In this document: piece by piece, positions 26,124 through 35,741 of the stretch
How positions within the stretch are numbered: position 1 is the first letter of the stretch
Layout: every line of letters starts with the position of its first letter
Source: Paenibacillus soyae
GTDB lineage: Bacteria; Bacillota; Bacilli; Paenibacillales; Paenibacillaceae
Reading direction: 5' to 3'
DNA: 64,000 nt
Assembly: GCF_024623455.1 (NCBI RefSeq)
Contig: NZ_JANIPJ010000025.1
Span: 1 to 64,000 of the forward strand
The notes under the pieces: generated by a model
Told to the model about the DNA's origin: nothing
Database searches by the model: none
Seen by the model: the letters and a program-made list of their open reading frames with translations, nothing else
Position numbers and translations under genes: made by a program

Positions 26124-26627
26124 TTGGCTAACGCTAAGATCATCCAAGAGAAACAAGAAGCAGTTGCTGTGATCGCGTCGAAGATTGCTTCGAGCCCGAG
26201 CACGGTTGTTGCCGACTATCGCGGACTGAACGTGGCGCAAGTAACCGAACTGCGTAAGCAGCTTCGCGAAGCTGGCGTAGAGTTCCAAGTTCTGAAGAAC
26301 TCGCTCGTTCGCCGTGCAACTGAAGGTACGGAACTGACGTCGCTGAACGACATTCTGACAGGACCTACAGCGGTAGCATTCAGCGGTGAAGACGCTGTTG
26401 CTCCAGCGAAAATCCTGAACGATTTCGCGAAGAAGAACGACGCTCTGAAACTGAAAGGCGGCGTTGTAGAAGGCAAAGTGGTAGGCGCTGAAGAAATCAA
26501 GGCGCTTGCGGAGCTTCCTTCCCGCGAAGGCTTGCTTTCCATGCTCCTCAGCGTGCTTCAAGCGCCAATGCGCAACTTCGCGCTTGCGGTTAAAGCAGTT
26601 GGAGAGAAACAAGAAGCTGGCGCATAA
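26124..26627 (+). CDS. rplJ: 50S ribosomal protein L10
   Basis: 167 residues. The RNA-binding N-domain has VVADYRGLNVAQVTELRKQLREAGVEF and the C-terminal helix binds L7/L12 dimers. The start is TTG 26124, preceded by AGGAGGTG at 6 nt; an ATG at 26115 overlaps that site. It lies under the L10 leader and forms one unit with rplL. Confidence 0.97.
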   Translation: MANAKIIQEKQEAVAVIASKIASSPSTVVADYRGLNVAQVTELRKQLREAGVEFQVLKNSLVRRATEGTELTSLNDILTGPTAVAFSGEDAVAPAKILNDFAKKNDALKLKGGVVEGKVVGAEEIKALAELPSREGLLSMLLSVLQAPMRNFALAVKAVGEKQEAGA

Positions 26628-26727
26628 GACAGCTCTTGCGGCATTGCCGGAGCCAAGCCTCAGGCGGGCTTCGTAATATAGCAGTACCAAACCAAAAAAA
26701 CTAAACCCATTTTCGGAGGTATATACC

Positions 26728-27090
26728 ATGTCTAAAGAGCAAATCTTGGAAGCAATTAAAGGTATGACTGTTCTTGAACTGAACGATCTTGTTAAAGCAA
26801 TCGAAGACGAGTTCGGCGTAACAGCTGCAGCTCCAGTTGCAGTAGTAGCTGGCGGCGGCGCTGCTGAAGCTGCTGCTCAAACAGAATTCGACGTTATCTT
26901 GAACAGCGCTGGCGCTTCCAAAATCAACGTTATCAAAGTAGTTCGCGAAATCACTGGTCTTGGCCTGAAAGAAGCAAAAGACCTGGTTGACAACGCTCCT
27001 AAAGCAATCAAAGAAAAAATCGGCGAAGAAGAAGCTAACGGCATCAAAGCTAAGCTTGAAGAAGCTGGCGCTTCCGTAGAAGTGAAGTAA
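26728..27090 (+). CDS. rplL: 50S ribosomal protein L7/L12
   Basis: 120 residues. N-terminal dimerisation helices, an Ala/Gly/Val-rich hinge (AAAPVAVVAGGGAAEAAA), and the factor-binding C-domain (INVIKVVREITGLGLKEAKDLV). Strong CGGAGG ribosome binding site. Third codon positions here favour T and A, in contrast to neighbouring non-ribosomal genes, as expected for a very highly expressed gene. Confidence 0.98.
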   Translation: MSKEQILEAIKGMTVLELNDLVKAIEDEFGVTAAAPVAVVAGGGAAEAAAQTEFDVILNSAGASKINVIKVVREITGLGLKEAKDLVDNAPKAIKEKIGEEEANGIKAKLEEAGASVEVK

Positions 27091-27140
27091 TTTCACTCTT
27101 CATAAGCCAGTCTTGACCTGCTGTTAGCGGGCTAGGACTG

Positions 27141-27182
27141 ACGAACCCCTTGGAACCTCACGGTTTCAAGGGGTTCGTTGTA
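27141..27182 (+). terminator. Hairpin after rplL, likely partial terminator
   Basis: Stem ACGAACCCCTTGGAACC / GGTTTCAAGGGGTTCGT (27141-27178) with minor mismatch and a short loop. It is followed by TGTATGTTA rather than a clean U-run, so it could be a processing site or inefficient terminator before the methyltransferase gene. Confidence 0.6.
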
Positions 27183-27213
27183 TGTTACAGGCCTATTGGC
27201 GAAGGAGGCGTAA

Positions 27214-27831
27214 ATGATGTCGAACCATTATTATGACAAAACGCCGGGAACGGCCCACAATCGGCAGACCCATGACGATAAGCTCAGAGGGCAAGCGATG
27301 AAATTCGTCACGGATGCCGGAGTGTTCTCGAAAGCGGGCGTCGATTACGGCAGCCGCGTGCTGATTGAAGCGATGGAGCTGGGAGAGCGGGACCATGTGC
27401 TTGACGTGGGCTGCGGATATGGGCCCATCGGCTTGTCCGCCGCGAGGATTGCCGTAAACGGTCATGTCACCATGATCGATATAAACGAGAGAGCGATCGA
27501 GCTGGCGAAGGAGAACGCCAGGTTGAACAAGATTGCGAATGTCACGATCGTGCAGAGCGATTTGTTCGAAGCCGTAAGAAACGAACGATTCGATGCAATA
27601 GTAAGCAACCCTCCCATTCGAGCGGGCAAAGCGGTCGTGCACCGTATTTTCGAGGAGGGGCACGATTTGCTGAAAGAAGGCGGTTCGATGTGGATCGTCA
27701 TTCAGAAGAAGCAAGGCGCGCCGTCGGCATTCGAGAAGCTGGAATCGCTGTTCGGAGAAGTGGAAGAAGTGACGAAGGACAAAGGCTATCGAATCTTCCG
27801 TGCTAGAAAAGAAATATTGCAAAGCAACTAG
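27214..27831 (+). CDS. Class I SAM-dependent methyltransferase (RsmC/YbxB type)
   Basis: 205 residues. SAM-binding motif I DVGCGYG (64-70), motif II with an acidic end (VTMIDINERA), and catalytic NPPIR (132-136), typical of N-methyltransferases acting on exocyclic amino groups. The family includes RsmC, which methylates G1207 of 16S rRNA. The position between rplL and rpoB matches ybxB of Bacillus subtilis. Starts at 27214 and 27217 (tandem ATG) both fit GAAGGAGG. The target is inferred, not shown. Confidence 0.9.
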   Translation: MMSNHYYDKTPGTAHNRQTHDDKLRGQAMKFVTDAGVFSKAGVDYGSRVLIEAMELGERDHVLDVGCGYGPIGLSAARIAVNGHVTMIDINERAIELAKENARLNKIANVTIVQSDLFEAVRNERFDAIVSNPPIRAGKAVVHRIFEEGHDLLKEGGSMWIVIQKKQGAPSAFEKLESLFGEVEEVTKDKGYRIFRARKEILQSN

Positions 27832-27843
27832 AAATAATTTGAC

Positions 27844-27873
27844 TTGACATTTTGGATATGGTAGTATTATAAA
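27844..27873 (+). promoter_or_regulatory. Promoter upstream of rpoB with overlapping inverted repeats
   Basis: TTGACA (27844-27849) with -10 candidates TTATAA or TATAAA at 27867-27873 (spacer 17 or 18). The -35 lies in TGACATTTT (27845-27853), mirrored by AAAATGTCA (27871-27879) next to the -10. A third, longer mirror AAAATGTCAAGT lies at 27913-27924. The rest of the gap to rpoB (27925-28172) is AT-rich leader with a second TATAAT (27969-27974) and a GGCGGT-TTCT-ACCGTC hairpin at 28101-28116. Confidence 0.65.
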
Positions 27874-28172
27874 ATGTCAGCATAAAATTGCTTGAAATCT
27901 CTTTAGTTAACTAAAATGTCAAGTGCAAATTTCGAGCGCGGAAATGCATATTTTTGATGCGTTTGACGTATAATGTTTACATTTTGGGCAAAATACTTGA
28001 TATGAGACCGTAACGCTCGCGCTGCGTGCGGTAAGCTGCCGGAACATGCTCTTTTTTCGAACACTATTCGATAAGGGCTTTTCTTTATTTATCTATATAG
28101 GCGGTTTCTACCGTCCTAGGGTAACGCAGTGAATATCGATGCTGTGAGACAGACATGAGGGGTGAGGTTAAG

Positions 28173-31100
28173 TTGGCAGGACAACTTGTTCAGTATGGTC
28201 GGCGTGCGCGCAGAAGCTACGCTCGGATCAAAGAGGTGCTGGAAGTCCCGAACCTGATTGAAATCCAACAAAAATCGTACGAGAAATTTTTGGACAGCGA
28301 TCTAATCGAATTGTTCCAGGATATCTCGCCGATCTCGGACTTTACGGGTAATCTATCGCTTGAGTTTATCGACTACAGCTTGGGCGAGCCGAAATATTCG
28401 GTGGATGAATCAAAGGAACGCGACGTTACATACGCTGCTCCGCTGCGCGTGAAAGTGCGTCTGTTCAATAAGGAAACGGGCGAGGTTAAAGAACAAGAAG
28501 TGTTCATGGGCGATTTCCCGCTTATGACGGAGACGGGCACGTTTATCATTAACGGCGCCGAACGCGTTATCGTCAGCCAATTGGTCCGCTCCCCAAGTGT
28601 GTACTTCAGCACGAAGGTTGATAAGAACGGGAAGAAAACGTACACGGCTACGGTTATCCCTAACCGCGGCGCTTGGCTGGAGCTCGAAACCGACGCCAAG
28701 GATATCATCTACGTTCGTATTGACCGGACCCGGAAGATACCGGTAACGGTGCTTTTGCGTGCGCTAGGATTCGGTACGGACGCCGAAATTCTGGATCTGC
28801 TCGGCCATGACGAGTATATTCGCAACACGCTGGATAAGGACAGCACGGATTCCACGGAGAAAGCGCTGATCGAGATTTACGAGCGCTTGCGTCCGGGCGA
28901 GCCGCCTACCTTGGACAATGCGAAGAGCCTCTTGGTTGCGCGTTTCTTCGACCCGAAAAGATACGATCTGGCCAATGTCGGCCGTTACAAAATAAATAAG
29001 AAGCTGCACATTAAGAACCGTCTGTTCAATCAGCGTCTCGCAGAGAACCTGATCGATCCGTCCACAGGCGAAATTATCGCGGAAACCGGCCAAATGATCG
29101 ATCGCCGTCTGTTAGACGAGATTCTCGAGAAGCTGGAGACAAACGTAGGCTTTAAAACCTACCATGTCGCAAACGGAGTGCTGGATGCCGATAGTATACC
29201 ACTGCAGGCGATCAGCGTATTCTCGCCGCTCGACGAGACGAAGGTTATCAAAGTCATCGCGAACGGTATCATCGATAAATCCGTGAAGCATATCACGCCT
29301 GCGGATATTATCTCTTCGATCAACTATTTCATCAACTTGCTGCATGGCGTCGGCAGCACGGACGATATCGACCATCTGGGTAACCGTCGTCTGCGTTCCG
29401 TCGGCGAGCTGCTGCAGAACCAGTTCCGTATCGGTCTCTCCCGTATGGAACGCGTCGTACGCGAGAGAATGTCGATTCAGGACGCGAACGCGATCACGCC
29501 TCAGGCGCTGATCAACATTCGTCCCGTTATCGCGTCGATCAAGGAGTTCTTCGGTTCGTCCCAGCTGTCCCAGTTCATGGACCAGACGAACCCGCTTGCC
29601 GAGCTGACGCATAAACGCCGTCTGTCCGCACTGGGACCCGGCGGTCTGACGCGCGAGCGCGCGGGCTTCGAAGTGCGTGACGTCCATGCTTCCCACTATG
29701 GGCGCATGTGTCCGATCGAGACTCCGGAGGGTCCGAACATCGGCTTGATCAACTCCTTGTCCACGTTCGCCCGCATCAACGAATATGGCTTCATCGAAGC
29801 ACCATATCGTTGGGTAGATCCGAAGACGGGAATCGTGACGGAGCAGATCGCTTATCTGACGGCCGACGAAGAAGACAACTATGTCATCGCGCAAGCGAAC
29901 GCGGAGCTGACGGAAGAAGGCAAGTTCGCCCAAGCGCAAACGATCGTACGTTACAATAAACAAGCAGACAACATCCTAACCATGCCAAGCGACCGCGTCG
30001 ACTACATGGACGTATCGCCTAAGCAGGTCGTATCGGTTGCGACGGCGCTCATTCCGTTCCTCGAGAATGACGACTCCAACCGCGCCCTGATGGGATCGAA
30101 CATGCAGCGGCAGGCCGTTCCGCTCCTCATTCCGAAAGCGCCGTTCGTCGGCACGGGCATGGAGCACAAGGCAGCCAAGGATTCCGGCGTTTGTATCGTA
30201 TCCAAATACGACGGCGTGATCGAGCGTTCGTCCGCGAACGAGATCTGGCTCCGCCGCGTCGAGATGATCGACGGCAAGCCGGTTAACGGAGATCTGGTCA
30301 AGCATAAATTGCATAAATTCATGCGTTCCAACCAAGGAACGTGCATTAACCAGCGTCCGATCGTCCGCAAGGGCGACGTCATCAAGAAAGGCGACATTCT
30401 GGCGGACGGTCCTTCGACCGAAATGGGCGATTTGGCTCTTGGCCGCAACGTCGTCGTAGCCTTCATGACTTGGGAAGGTTACAACTACGAGGATGCGATT
30501 CTCCTTAGCGAGAAGCTCGTGAAAGAAGACGTGTACACGTCCATTCACATCGAGGAATACGAATCCGAAGCCCGCGACACGAAGCTGGGACCTGAGGAAA
30601 TTACGCGCGATATCCCGAACGTCGGCGAAGAAGCGCTCCGCAATCTCGACGAGCGCGGCATTATCCGCGTCGGCGCCGAGATTAGCGCAGGCGACATTCT
30701 GGTCGGCAAAGTAACGCCGAAAGGCGTAACGGAGCTGACGGCCGAAGAGAGATTGCTCCATGCGATCTTCGGCGAGAAAGCCCGCGAAGTCCGCGATACG
30801 TCGCTGCGCGTGCCTCACGGTACGGACGGCATCGTCGTAGACGTAAAAGTATTCACCCGCGAGAACGGCGACGAGCTGCCTCCGGGCGTTAACCAACTCG
30901 TTCGCGCTTATATCGCTCAGAAGCGTAAGATTTCCGAGGGCGATAAGATGGCGGGACGCCACGGTAACAAGGGTGTCATCGCGCGTATCATGCCGGAAGA
31001 GGATATGCCGTTCCTGCCGGACGGAACGCCTGTCGAAGTCGTTCTGAACCCGCTCGGCGTACCGTCCCGGATGAACATCGGCCAGGCGCTCGAAGTTCAC

Positions 31101-31718
31101 CTTGGCATGGCGTGCAAGCGACTTGGCATTCATGCCGCTACTCCTGTATTCGACGGCGCGCGCGAGAACGACGTCTTCGATACGATGGAAGAGGCCGGCA
31201 TGCAGCGTAACGGAAAGACGATTCTGTACGACGGACGTACGGGCGAAAGCTTCGAGCGCGAAGTTACGGTCGGCGTCATGTACATGATCAAGCTGGCGCA
31301 CATGGTCGACGACAAAATCCATGCCCGCTCGACGGGTCCTTACTCGCTCGTTACGCAGCAGCCGCTCGGCGGTAAAGCCCAGTTCGGCGGACAGCGTTTC
31401 GGCGAGATGGAAGTTTGGGCGCTTGAAGCCTATGGCGCAGCCTACACGCTTCAAGAAATCCTTACGGTCAAATCCGATGACGTGGTCGGCCGCGTGAAGA
31501 CGTACGAATCGATCGTCAAAGGCGAGAACGTTCCGGAGCCGGGCGTTCCGGAGTCCTTCAAAGTATTGATCAAAGAGCTTCAGAGCTTGGGCATGGACGT
31601 GAAGATCCTGACCGAGAACGAAGAAGAGATCGAAATGAAGGAAATGGATGACGAGGATGACGCTACGGGCGACAAGCTCAATCTTAATCTAGAAGGCGCA
31701 GAAGCAGGCGTTGAATAA
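28173..31718 (+). CDS. rpoB: DNA-directed RNA polymerase subunit beta
   Basis: 1181 residues from TTG 28173 (site AGGGGTGAGG upstream). An ATG at 28155 is in frame but lies across that site. All beta landmarks are present: LVQYGRRARRSYARIKEV at the N-terminus, the rifampicin cluster SQFMDQTNPLAELTHKRRLSALGPGGL with wild-type residues at the usual resistance positions (predicted sensitive), GRNVVVAFMTWEGYNYEDAI, KMAGRHGNKGV, and the C-terminal GKAQFGGQRFGEMEVWALEAYGA. The acidic tail ends in EGAEAGVE. It is followed by a strong intergenic hairpin and rpoC. Confidence 0.98.
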   Translation: MAGQLVQYGRRARRSYARIKEVLEVPNLIEIQQKSYEKFLDSDLIELFQDISPISDFTGNLSLEFIDYSLGEPKYSVDESKERDVTYAAPLRVKVRLFNKETGEVKEQEVFMGDFPLMTETGTFIINGAERVIVSQLVRSPSVYFSTKVDKNGKKTYTATVIPNRGAWLELETDAKDIIYVRIDRTRKIPVTVLLRALGFGTDAEILDLLGHDEYIRNTLDKDSTDSTEKALIEIYERLRPGEPPTLDNAKSLLVARFFDPKRYDLANVGRYKINKKLHIKNRLFNQRLAENLIDPSTGEIIAETGQMIDRRLLDEILEKLETNVGFKTYHVANGVLDADSIPLQAISVFSPLDETKVIKVIANGIIDKSVKHITPADIISSINYFINLLHGVGSTDDIDHLGNRRLRSVGELLQNQFRIGLSRMERVVRERMSIQDANAITPQALINIRPVIASIKEFFGSSQLSQFMDQTNPLAELTHKRRLSALGPGGLTRERAGFEVRDVHASHYGRMCPIETPEGPNIGLINSLSTFARINEYGFIEAPYRWVDPKTGIVTEQIAYLTADEEDNYVIAQANAELTEEGKFAQAQTIVRYNKQADNILTMPSDRVDYMDVSPKQVVSVATALIPFLENDDSNRALMGSNMQRQAVPLLIPKAPFVGTGMEHKAAKDSGVCIVSKYDGVIERSSANEIWLRRVEMIDGKPVNGDLVKHKLHKFMRSNQGTCINQRPIVRKGDVIKKGDILADGPSTEMGDLALGRNVVVAFMTWEGYNYEDAILLSEKLVKEDVYTSIHIEEYESEARDTKLGPEEITRDIPNVGEEALRNLDERGIIRVGAEISAGDILVGKVTPKGVTELTAEERLLHAIFGEKAREVRDTSLRVPHGTDGIVVDVKVFTRENGDELPPGVNQLVRAYIAQKRKISEGDKMAGRHGNKGVIARIMPEEDMPFLPDGTPVEVVLNPLGVPSRMNIGQALEVHLGMACKRLGIHAATPVFDGARENDVFDTMEEAGMQRNGKTILYDGRTGESFEREVTVGVMYMIKLAHMVDDKIHARSTGPYSLVTQQPLGGKAQFGGQRFGEMEVWALEAYGAAYTLQEILTVKSDDVVGRVKTYESIVKGENVPEPGVPESFKVLIKELQSLGMDVKILTENEEEIEMKEMDDEDDATGDKLNLNLEGAEAGVE

Positions 31719-31729
31719 ATAACGGATGA

Positions 31730-31779
31730 CTGAGCTTCAATCACGGCCGCATGCGATGCGGCCCGCGGTTGAAGTTCAG
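31730..31779 (+). promoter_or_regulatory. Strong hairpin in the rpoB-rpoC gap
   Basis: CTGA-CTTCAA ... GGCCGCAT (31730-31752), loop GCG, ATGCGGCC ... TTGAAG-TCAG (31756-31779). It is about 18 paired positions with one internal loop and one mismatch, and no U-run, so it is unlikely to terminate. It may protect or process the rpoBC mRNA (inference). Confidence 0.7.
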
Positions 31780-31823
31780 CCTCTGATTAGACACAGTCAT
31801 ACATGACGAAGGAGGGTTGCTCC

Positions 31824-34800
31824 TTGTTGGACGTGAACAACTTCGAGTATATGAAAATTGGTCTGGCTTCGCCGGATAAAATTCGCTCGTGGTCCCGCGG
31901 AGAAGTCAAGAAGCCGGAAACCATTAACTACAGAACGTTAAAGCCCGAGAAGGAAGGTCTCTTCTGCGAGAAGATTTTCGGACCGACCAAGGACTGGGAG
32001 TGTCATTGCGGCAAATATAAGCGCGTGCGCTACAAAGGCGTCGTCTGCGATCGCTGCGGAGTCGAAGTTACTCGCGCGAAGGTTCGCCGCGAACGGATGG
32101 GCCATATCGAGCTCGCCGCTCCGGTATCCCACATCTGGTATTTCAAAGGCATCCCAAGCCGCATGGGCCTTGCGCTCGATATGTCTCCTCGTTCCCTCGA
32201 GGAAATTATCTATTTCGCATCTTATGTCGTAACGGATCCAGGCGATACGCCTCTGGAGAAGAAGCAGCTTCTGTCCGAGAAGGAATACCGCAGCTACCGC
32301 GAGAAGTACGGCTACGGCTTCCAAGCCGGCATGGGCGCCGAAGCGGTGAAGAGACTGCTTCAGGACATCGACGTCGACCGCGAGCTCGAGACGCTTAAGG
32401 AAGAGCTGCGCACGGCTCAAGGCCAGCGCCGGAACCGCGCGATCAAGCGCCTTGAAGTCATCGAAGCCTTCCGCAACTCCGGCAACGCGCCGGAATGGAT
32501 GATTCTCGACGTGCTGCCGGTTATCCCGCCGGAGCTTCGCCCGATGGTACAGTTGGACGGCGGCCGCTTCGCGACCTCCGACCTGAACGACCTGTACCGC
32601 CGCGTCATCAACCGCAACAACCGTTTGAAGCGTCTGCTTGATCTCGGCGCTCCGGACATTATCGTACAGAACGAGAAACGCATGCTTCAGGAAGCGGTTG
32701 ACGCCCTGATCGACAACGGCCGCCGCGGCCGTCCGGTAACGGGCCCGGGCAACCGTCCGCTGAAATCGCTCAGTCATATGCTGAAGGGTAAGCAAGGACG
32801 TTTCCGTCAGAACCTGCTCGGTAAACGCGTCGACTACTCCGGCCGTTCCGTTATCGTCGTAGGTCCGAACCTGAAGATGTTCCAATGCGGACTTCCGAAG
32901 GAGATGGCGCTCGAGCTGTTCAAGCCGTTCGTCATGAAAGAGCTGGTCAACAAAGGACTCGCCCACAACATCAAGAGCGCGAAACGCAAGGTTGAACGCG
33001 TTAGCCCTGAAGTTTGGGACGTACTCGAAGAAGTCATCAAAGAACATCCGGTTCTGCTGAACCGTGCCCCCACGCTGCATAGACTCGGTATTCAAGCATT
33101 CGAGCCGATTCTGGTAGAGGGACGCGCGATCAAGCTGCATCCGCTCGTATGTACGGCCTACAACGCCGACTTCGACGGCGACCAGATGGCGGTTCACGTT
33201 CCGTTGTCCGCGGAAGCGCAAGCGGAAGCTCGCCTTCTCATGCTGGCATCCGGCAATATCTTGAACCCTAAGGACGGCAAGCCGGTTGTAACTCCATCCC
33301 AGGATATGGTTCTCGGATCGTATTACCTGACGATGGACAACAAGGAAGCCAAAGGCTCCGGCTCCGTGTTCGCTACCGTGAACGAAGCGATCTCCGCTTA
33401 CCAGCGCGGTATCGTCTCGCTGCACGCCCGAATTTTTATCCCGGCGAAGGTTTTGAACAAGACGATCTTTACTGCAGAGCAGCAGGCATCCTTGATTTCT
33501 ACGACTGTGGGCAAGGTCATCTTCAACGAAATTTTCCCGGCGGATTTCCCATATATCAACGAAGCGACGAAAGTCAATCTTCTGCAAGGCACGCCTGACA
33601 AGTACTTTGTAGTTGAGAAGGGCGCGGATCTGAAGAAAATTCTCGACGAGCTTCCAACAGCGGGCGCCGTAGGCAAAGACTACCTCGGTACGATCATTGC
33701 CGAATGCTTCCGTAAGTACCATACGACTCTTACGGCGATTACGCTTGACCGGATTAAGCAATTAGGCTTCACTTATTCGACCAAAGCGGGCATTACGATC
33801 GGTGTATCCGACGTTATCATCCCGCCGGAGAAAGTGGAGATCATGAAAGCATCCGACGAGAAGGTCGCAACTGTTATGAATCAGTACCGCCGCGGTCTGA
33901 TTACGAACGAAGAGCGTTATGACCGGATCATCGGCATCTGGAGCAAATGTAAAGACGAGATTACGGATATCCTCATGAAATCGATGGATCGTTACAATAA
34001 CATCATGCTCATGGTGGATTCCAAAGCGCGGGGTAACAAATCGCAGATTACCCAGCTTGGCGGCATGCGCGGTCTGATGGCGAACCCGTCCGGCCGTATC
34101 ATCGAGTTGCCGATTAAATCGAACTTCCGTGAAGGCCTGACGGTCCTCGAGTACTTCATCTCGACGCACGGCGCGCGGAAAGGTCTCGCCGATACGGCCC
34201 TTCGTACGGCTGACTCCGGTTACCTGACTCGTCGTCTTGTCGACGTCGCGCAGGACGTTATCGTCCGCGAAGACGATTGCGGTACGGACAAAGGCTTCAG
34301 CGTCAGCAAGATCCAAGACGGCAAAGAAGTTATCGAGGATCTGTACGACCGTATCGAAGGCCGTTACGCGTTCGAAACGATTCGTCATCCGAAAACGGGT
34401 GAAATCATCGTGAACCGCAGCGAACTTATCGATTCGGGCAAAGCGGAAGCAATCGTCGATGCCGGCGTAGAACGTCTGCAGATTCGTTCGGTACTCAGCT
34501 GCCGCGCGCGTCACGGCGTATGTAAGATCTGCTACGGCCGCAACTTGGCTACGGGCAAGCACGTCGAGATCGGCGAAGCGGTAGGCATTATCGCGGCGCA
34601 ATCGATCGGCGAGCCGGGCACGCAGCTCACGATGCGTACGTTCCATACCGGCGGCGTTGCCGGCGATGACATCACGCAAGGTCTTCCGCGTATCCAAGAG
34701 CTCTTCGAGGCTCGTAACCCGAAAGGCCAAGCGATCATCTCCGAGCTGGACGGCGTCATTAAAGAAATTCGCGAAGCCAAAGACCGTCGCGAGATCGAGG

Positions 34801-35450
34801 TACAAGGCGAAGCCGAGTCCAAGGTTTACGCGGTCACTTACGGCTCGCGTATCCGCGTAGTGGAAGGCCAGCAGATCGAAGCAGGCGACGAGCTGACGGA
34901 CGGTTCGATCGATCCGAAGGATATGCTTCGCATCAAAGGCATCCGCGGCGTTCAGAACTACATCCTGCAAGAAGTACAGCGCGTATACCGGAACCAGGGC
35001 GTTGAGATCAACGACAAGCACGTTGAAGTCATGATCAAGCAGATGCTTCGGAAAATCCGCATCGTAGACGCCGGAGACACGACGCTGCTACCTGGCGCAT
35101 TCGTAGACATTCATGAATACGAAGCGGCCAACAGCGAAGCGATCTTCGCCGACAAAGAGCCTGCGGTTGCGAAGCCGGTATTGCTCGGTATTACGAAGGC
35201 GTCCCTCGAGACGGATTCGTTCTTGTCCGCGGCGTCGTTCCAAGAGACGACTCGCGTCCTGACCGACGCGGCGATCAAAGGCAAGGTCGACCAGCTTCTC
35301 GGTCTGAAGGAGAATGTTATCATCGGTAAGCTGATCCCGGCGGGTACGGGCATGCAGCGCTACCGCAACATTCGCTTCGCAGGCATGGAAGAGGAAGTTG
35401 TAGATTCGGCTGAGCTGGATGAAGCGACGGAAGCCGTAGTAGTGGAATAA
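31824..35450 (+). CDS. rpoC: DNA-directed RNA polymerase subunit beta'
   Basis: 1208 residues from TTG 31824, 7 nt after AAGGAGGG. Visible landmarks: N-terminal zinc site CHCGKYKRVRYKGVVCDRCG, the lid/rudder area GRRGRPVTGPGNRPLKSLSHMLKGKQGRFRQNLLGKRVDYSGRSVIVVGP, catalytic NADFDGDQM with Asp449, Asp451 and Asp453, bridge helix and trigger loop (GARKGLADTALRTADSGYLTRRLVDVAQD, GEAVGIIAAQSIGEPGTQLTMRTFHTGGVAGDDITQGLPRIQELFEAR), and the second zinc site CRARHGVCKICYGR. Unusually for Bacilli, a strong terminator and an accessory island follow instead of rpsL. Confidence 0.98.
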   Translation: MLDVNNFEYMKIGLASPDKIRSWSRGEVKKPETINYRTLKPEKEGLFCEKIFGPTKDWECHCGKYKRVRYKGVVCDRCGVEVTRAKVRRERMGHIELAAPVSHIWYFKGIPSRMGLALDMSPRSLEEIIYFASYVVTDPGDTPLEKKQLLSEKEYRSYREKYGYGFQAGMGAEAVKRLLQDIDVDRELETLKEELRTAQGQRRNRAIKRLEVIEAFRNSGNAPEWMILDVLPVIPPELRPMVQLDGGRFATSDLNDLYRRVINRNNRLKRLLDLGAPDIIVQNEKRMLQEAVDALIDNGRRGRPVTGPGNRPLKSLSHMLKGKQGRFRQNLLGKRVDYSGRSVIVVGPNLKMFQCGLPKEMALELFKPFVMKELVNKGLAHNIKSAKRKVERVSPEVWDVLEEVIKEHPVLLNRAPTLHRLGIQAFEPILVEGRAIKLHPLVCTAYNADFDGDQMAVHVPLSAEAQAEARLLMLASGNILNPKDGKPVVTPSQDMVLGSYYLTMDNKEAKGSGSVFATVNEAISAYQRGIVSLHARIFIPAKVLNKTIFTAEQQASLISTTVGKVIFNEIFPADFPYINEATKVNLLQGTPDKYFVVEKGADLKKILDELPTAGAVGKDYLGTIIAECFRKYHTTLTAITLDRIKQLGFTYSTKAGITIGVSDVIIPPEKVEIMKASDEKVATVMNQYRRGLITNEERYDRIIGIWSKCKDEITDILMKSMDRYNNIMLMVDSKARGNKSQITQLGGMRGLMANPSGRIIELPIKSNFREGLTVLEYFISTHGARKGLADTALRTADSGYLTRRLVDVAQDVIVREDDCGTDKGFSVSKIQDGKEVIEDLYDRIEGRYAFETIRHPKTGEIIVNRSELIDSGKAEAIVDAGVERLQIRSVLSCRARHGVCKICYGRNLATGKHVEIGEAVGIIAAQSIGEPGTQLTMRTFHTGGVAGDDITQGLPRIQELFEARNPKGQAIISELDGVIKEIREAKDRREIEVQGEAESKVYAVTYGSRIRVVEGQQIEAGDELTDGSIDPKDMLRIKGIRGVQNYILQEVQRVYRNQGVEINDKHVEVMIKQMLRKIRIVDAGDTTLLPGAFVDIHEYEAANSEAIFADKEPAVAKPVLLGITKASLETDSFLSAASFQETTRVLTDAAIKGKVDQLLGLKENVIIGKLIPAGTGMQRYRNIRFAGMEEEVVDSAELDEATEAVVVE

Positions 35451-35481
35451 ACATAGCCGTATTCGTTAACGGCTCTATATA

Positions 35482-35535
35482 AAGCGACACATGGTCTTGC
35501 GCAGTAATGCGCAGGGGCCGTGTGTCGCTTTTTTT
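35482..35535 (+). terminator. Strong terminator after rpoC
   Basis: Outer stem AAGCGACACATGGTC / GGCCGTGTGTCGCTT (with G-U pairs) enclosing an inner TTGCGC-AGTAAT-GCGCAG hairpin, followed by eight T. It ends the rpoBC transcript about 30 nt after the stop. The gap from here to 35742 has no gene and no convincing promoter. Confidence 0.92.
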
Positions 35536-35741
35536 TATGGCCATGGGGCCGCACAGGGGATAGTCGCGGAATGACAACAGGCAGGTATCGAAATGAATAT
35601 CCGCGCGGCGCAAGGGATTGCGGCGACGGAGACGGTCCATGTCGTACGGGAATGACTATGGACGGCAACAGCTCGATCCGACTAAGATTCAGGTGTAAAC
35701 GCCGGCCAGGTCCGGATAGAAGAAGAAAGAGGAGAAGGAGA

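Noticed and set aside
31938..33761. 607-codon open frame antisense to rpoC (also 29976-31454 opposite rpoB and 33762-35021)
   Set aside because: Same reason: Arg/Asp/Val-rich, low-complexity translations with no domain and no initiation signals.
35536..35741. Extended N-terminus for the first permease (open frame from 35520)
   Set aside because: The added 74 residues are Arg/Gly-rich, include the rpoC terminator tail and lack a ribosome binding site. The family begins near the first membrane helix.
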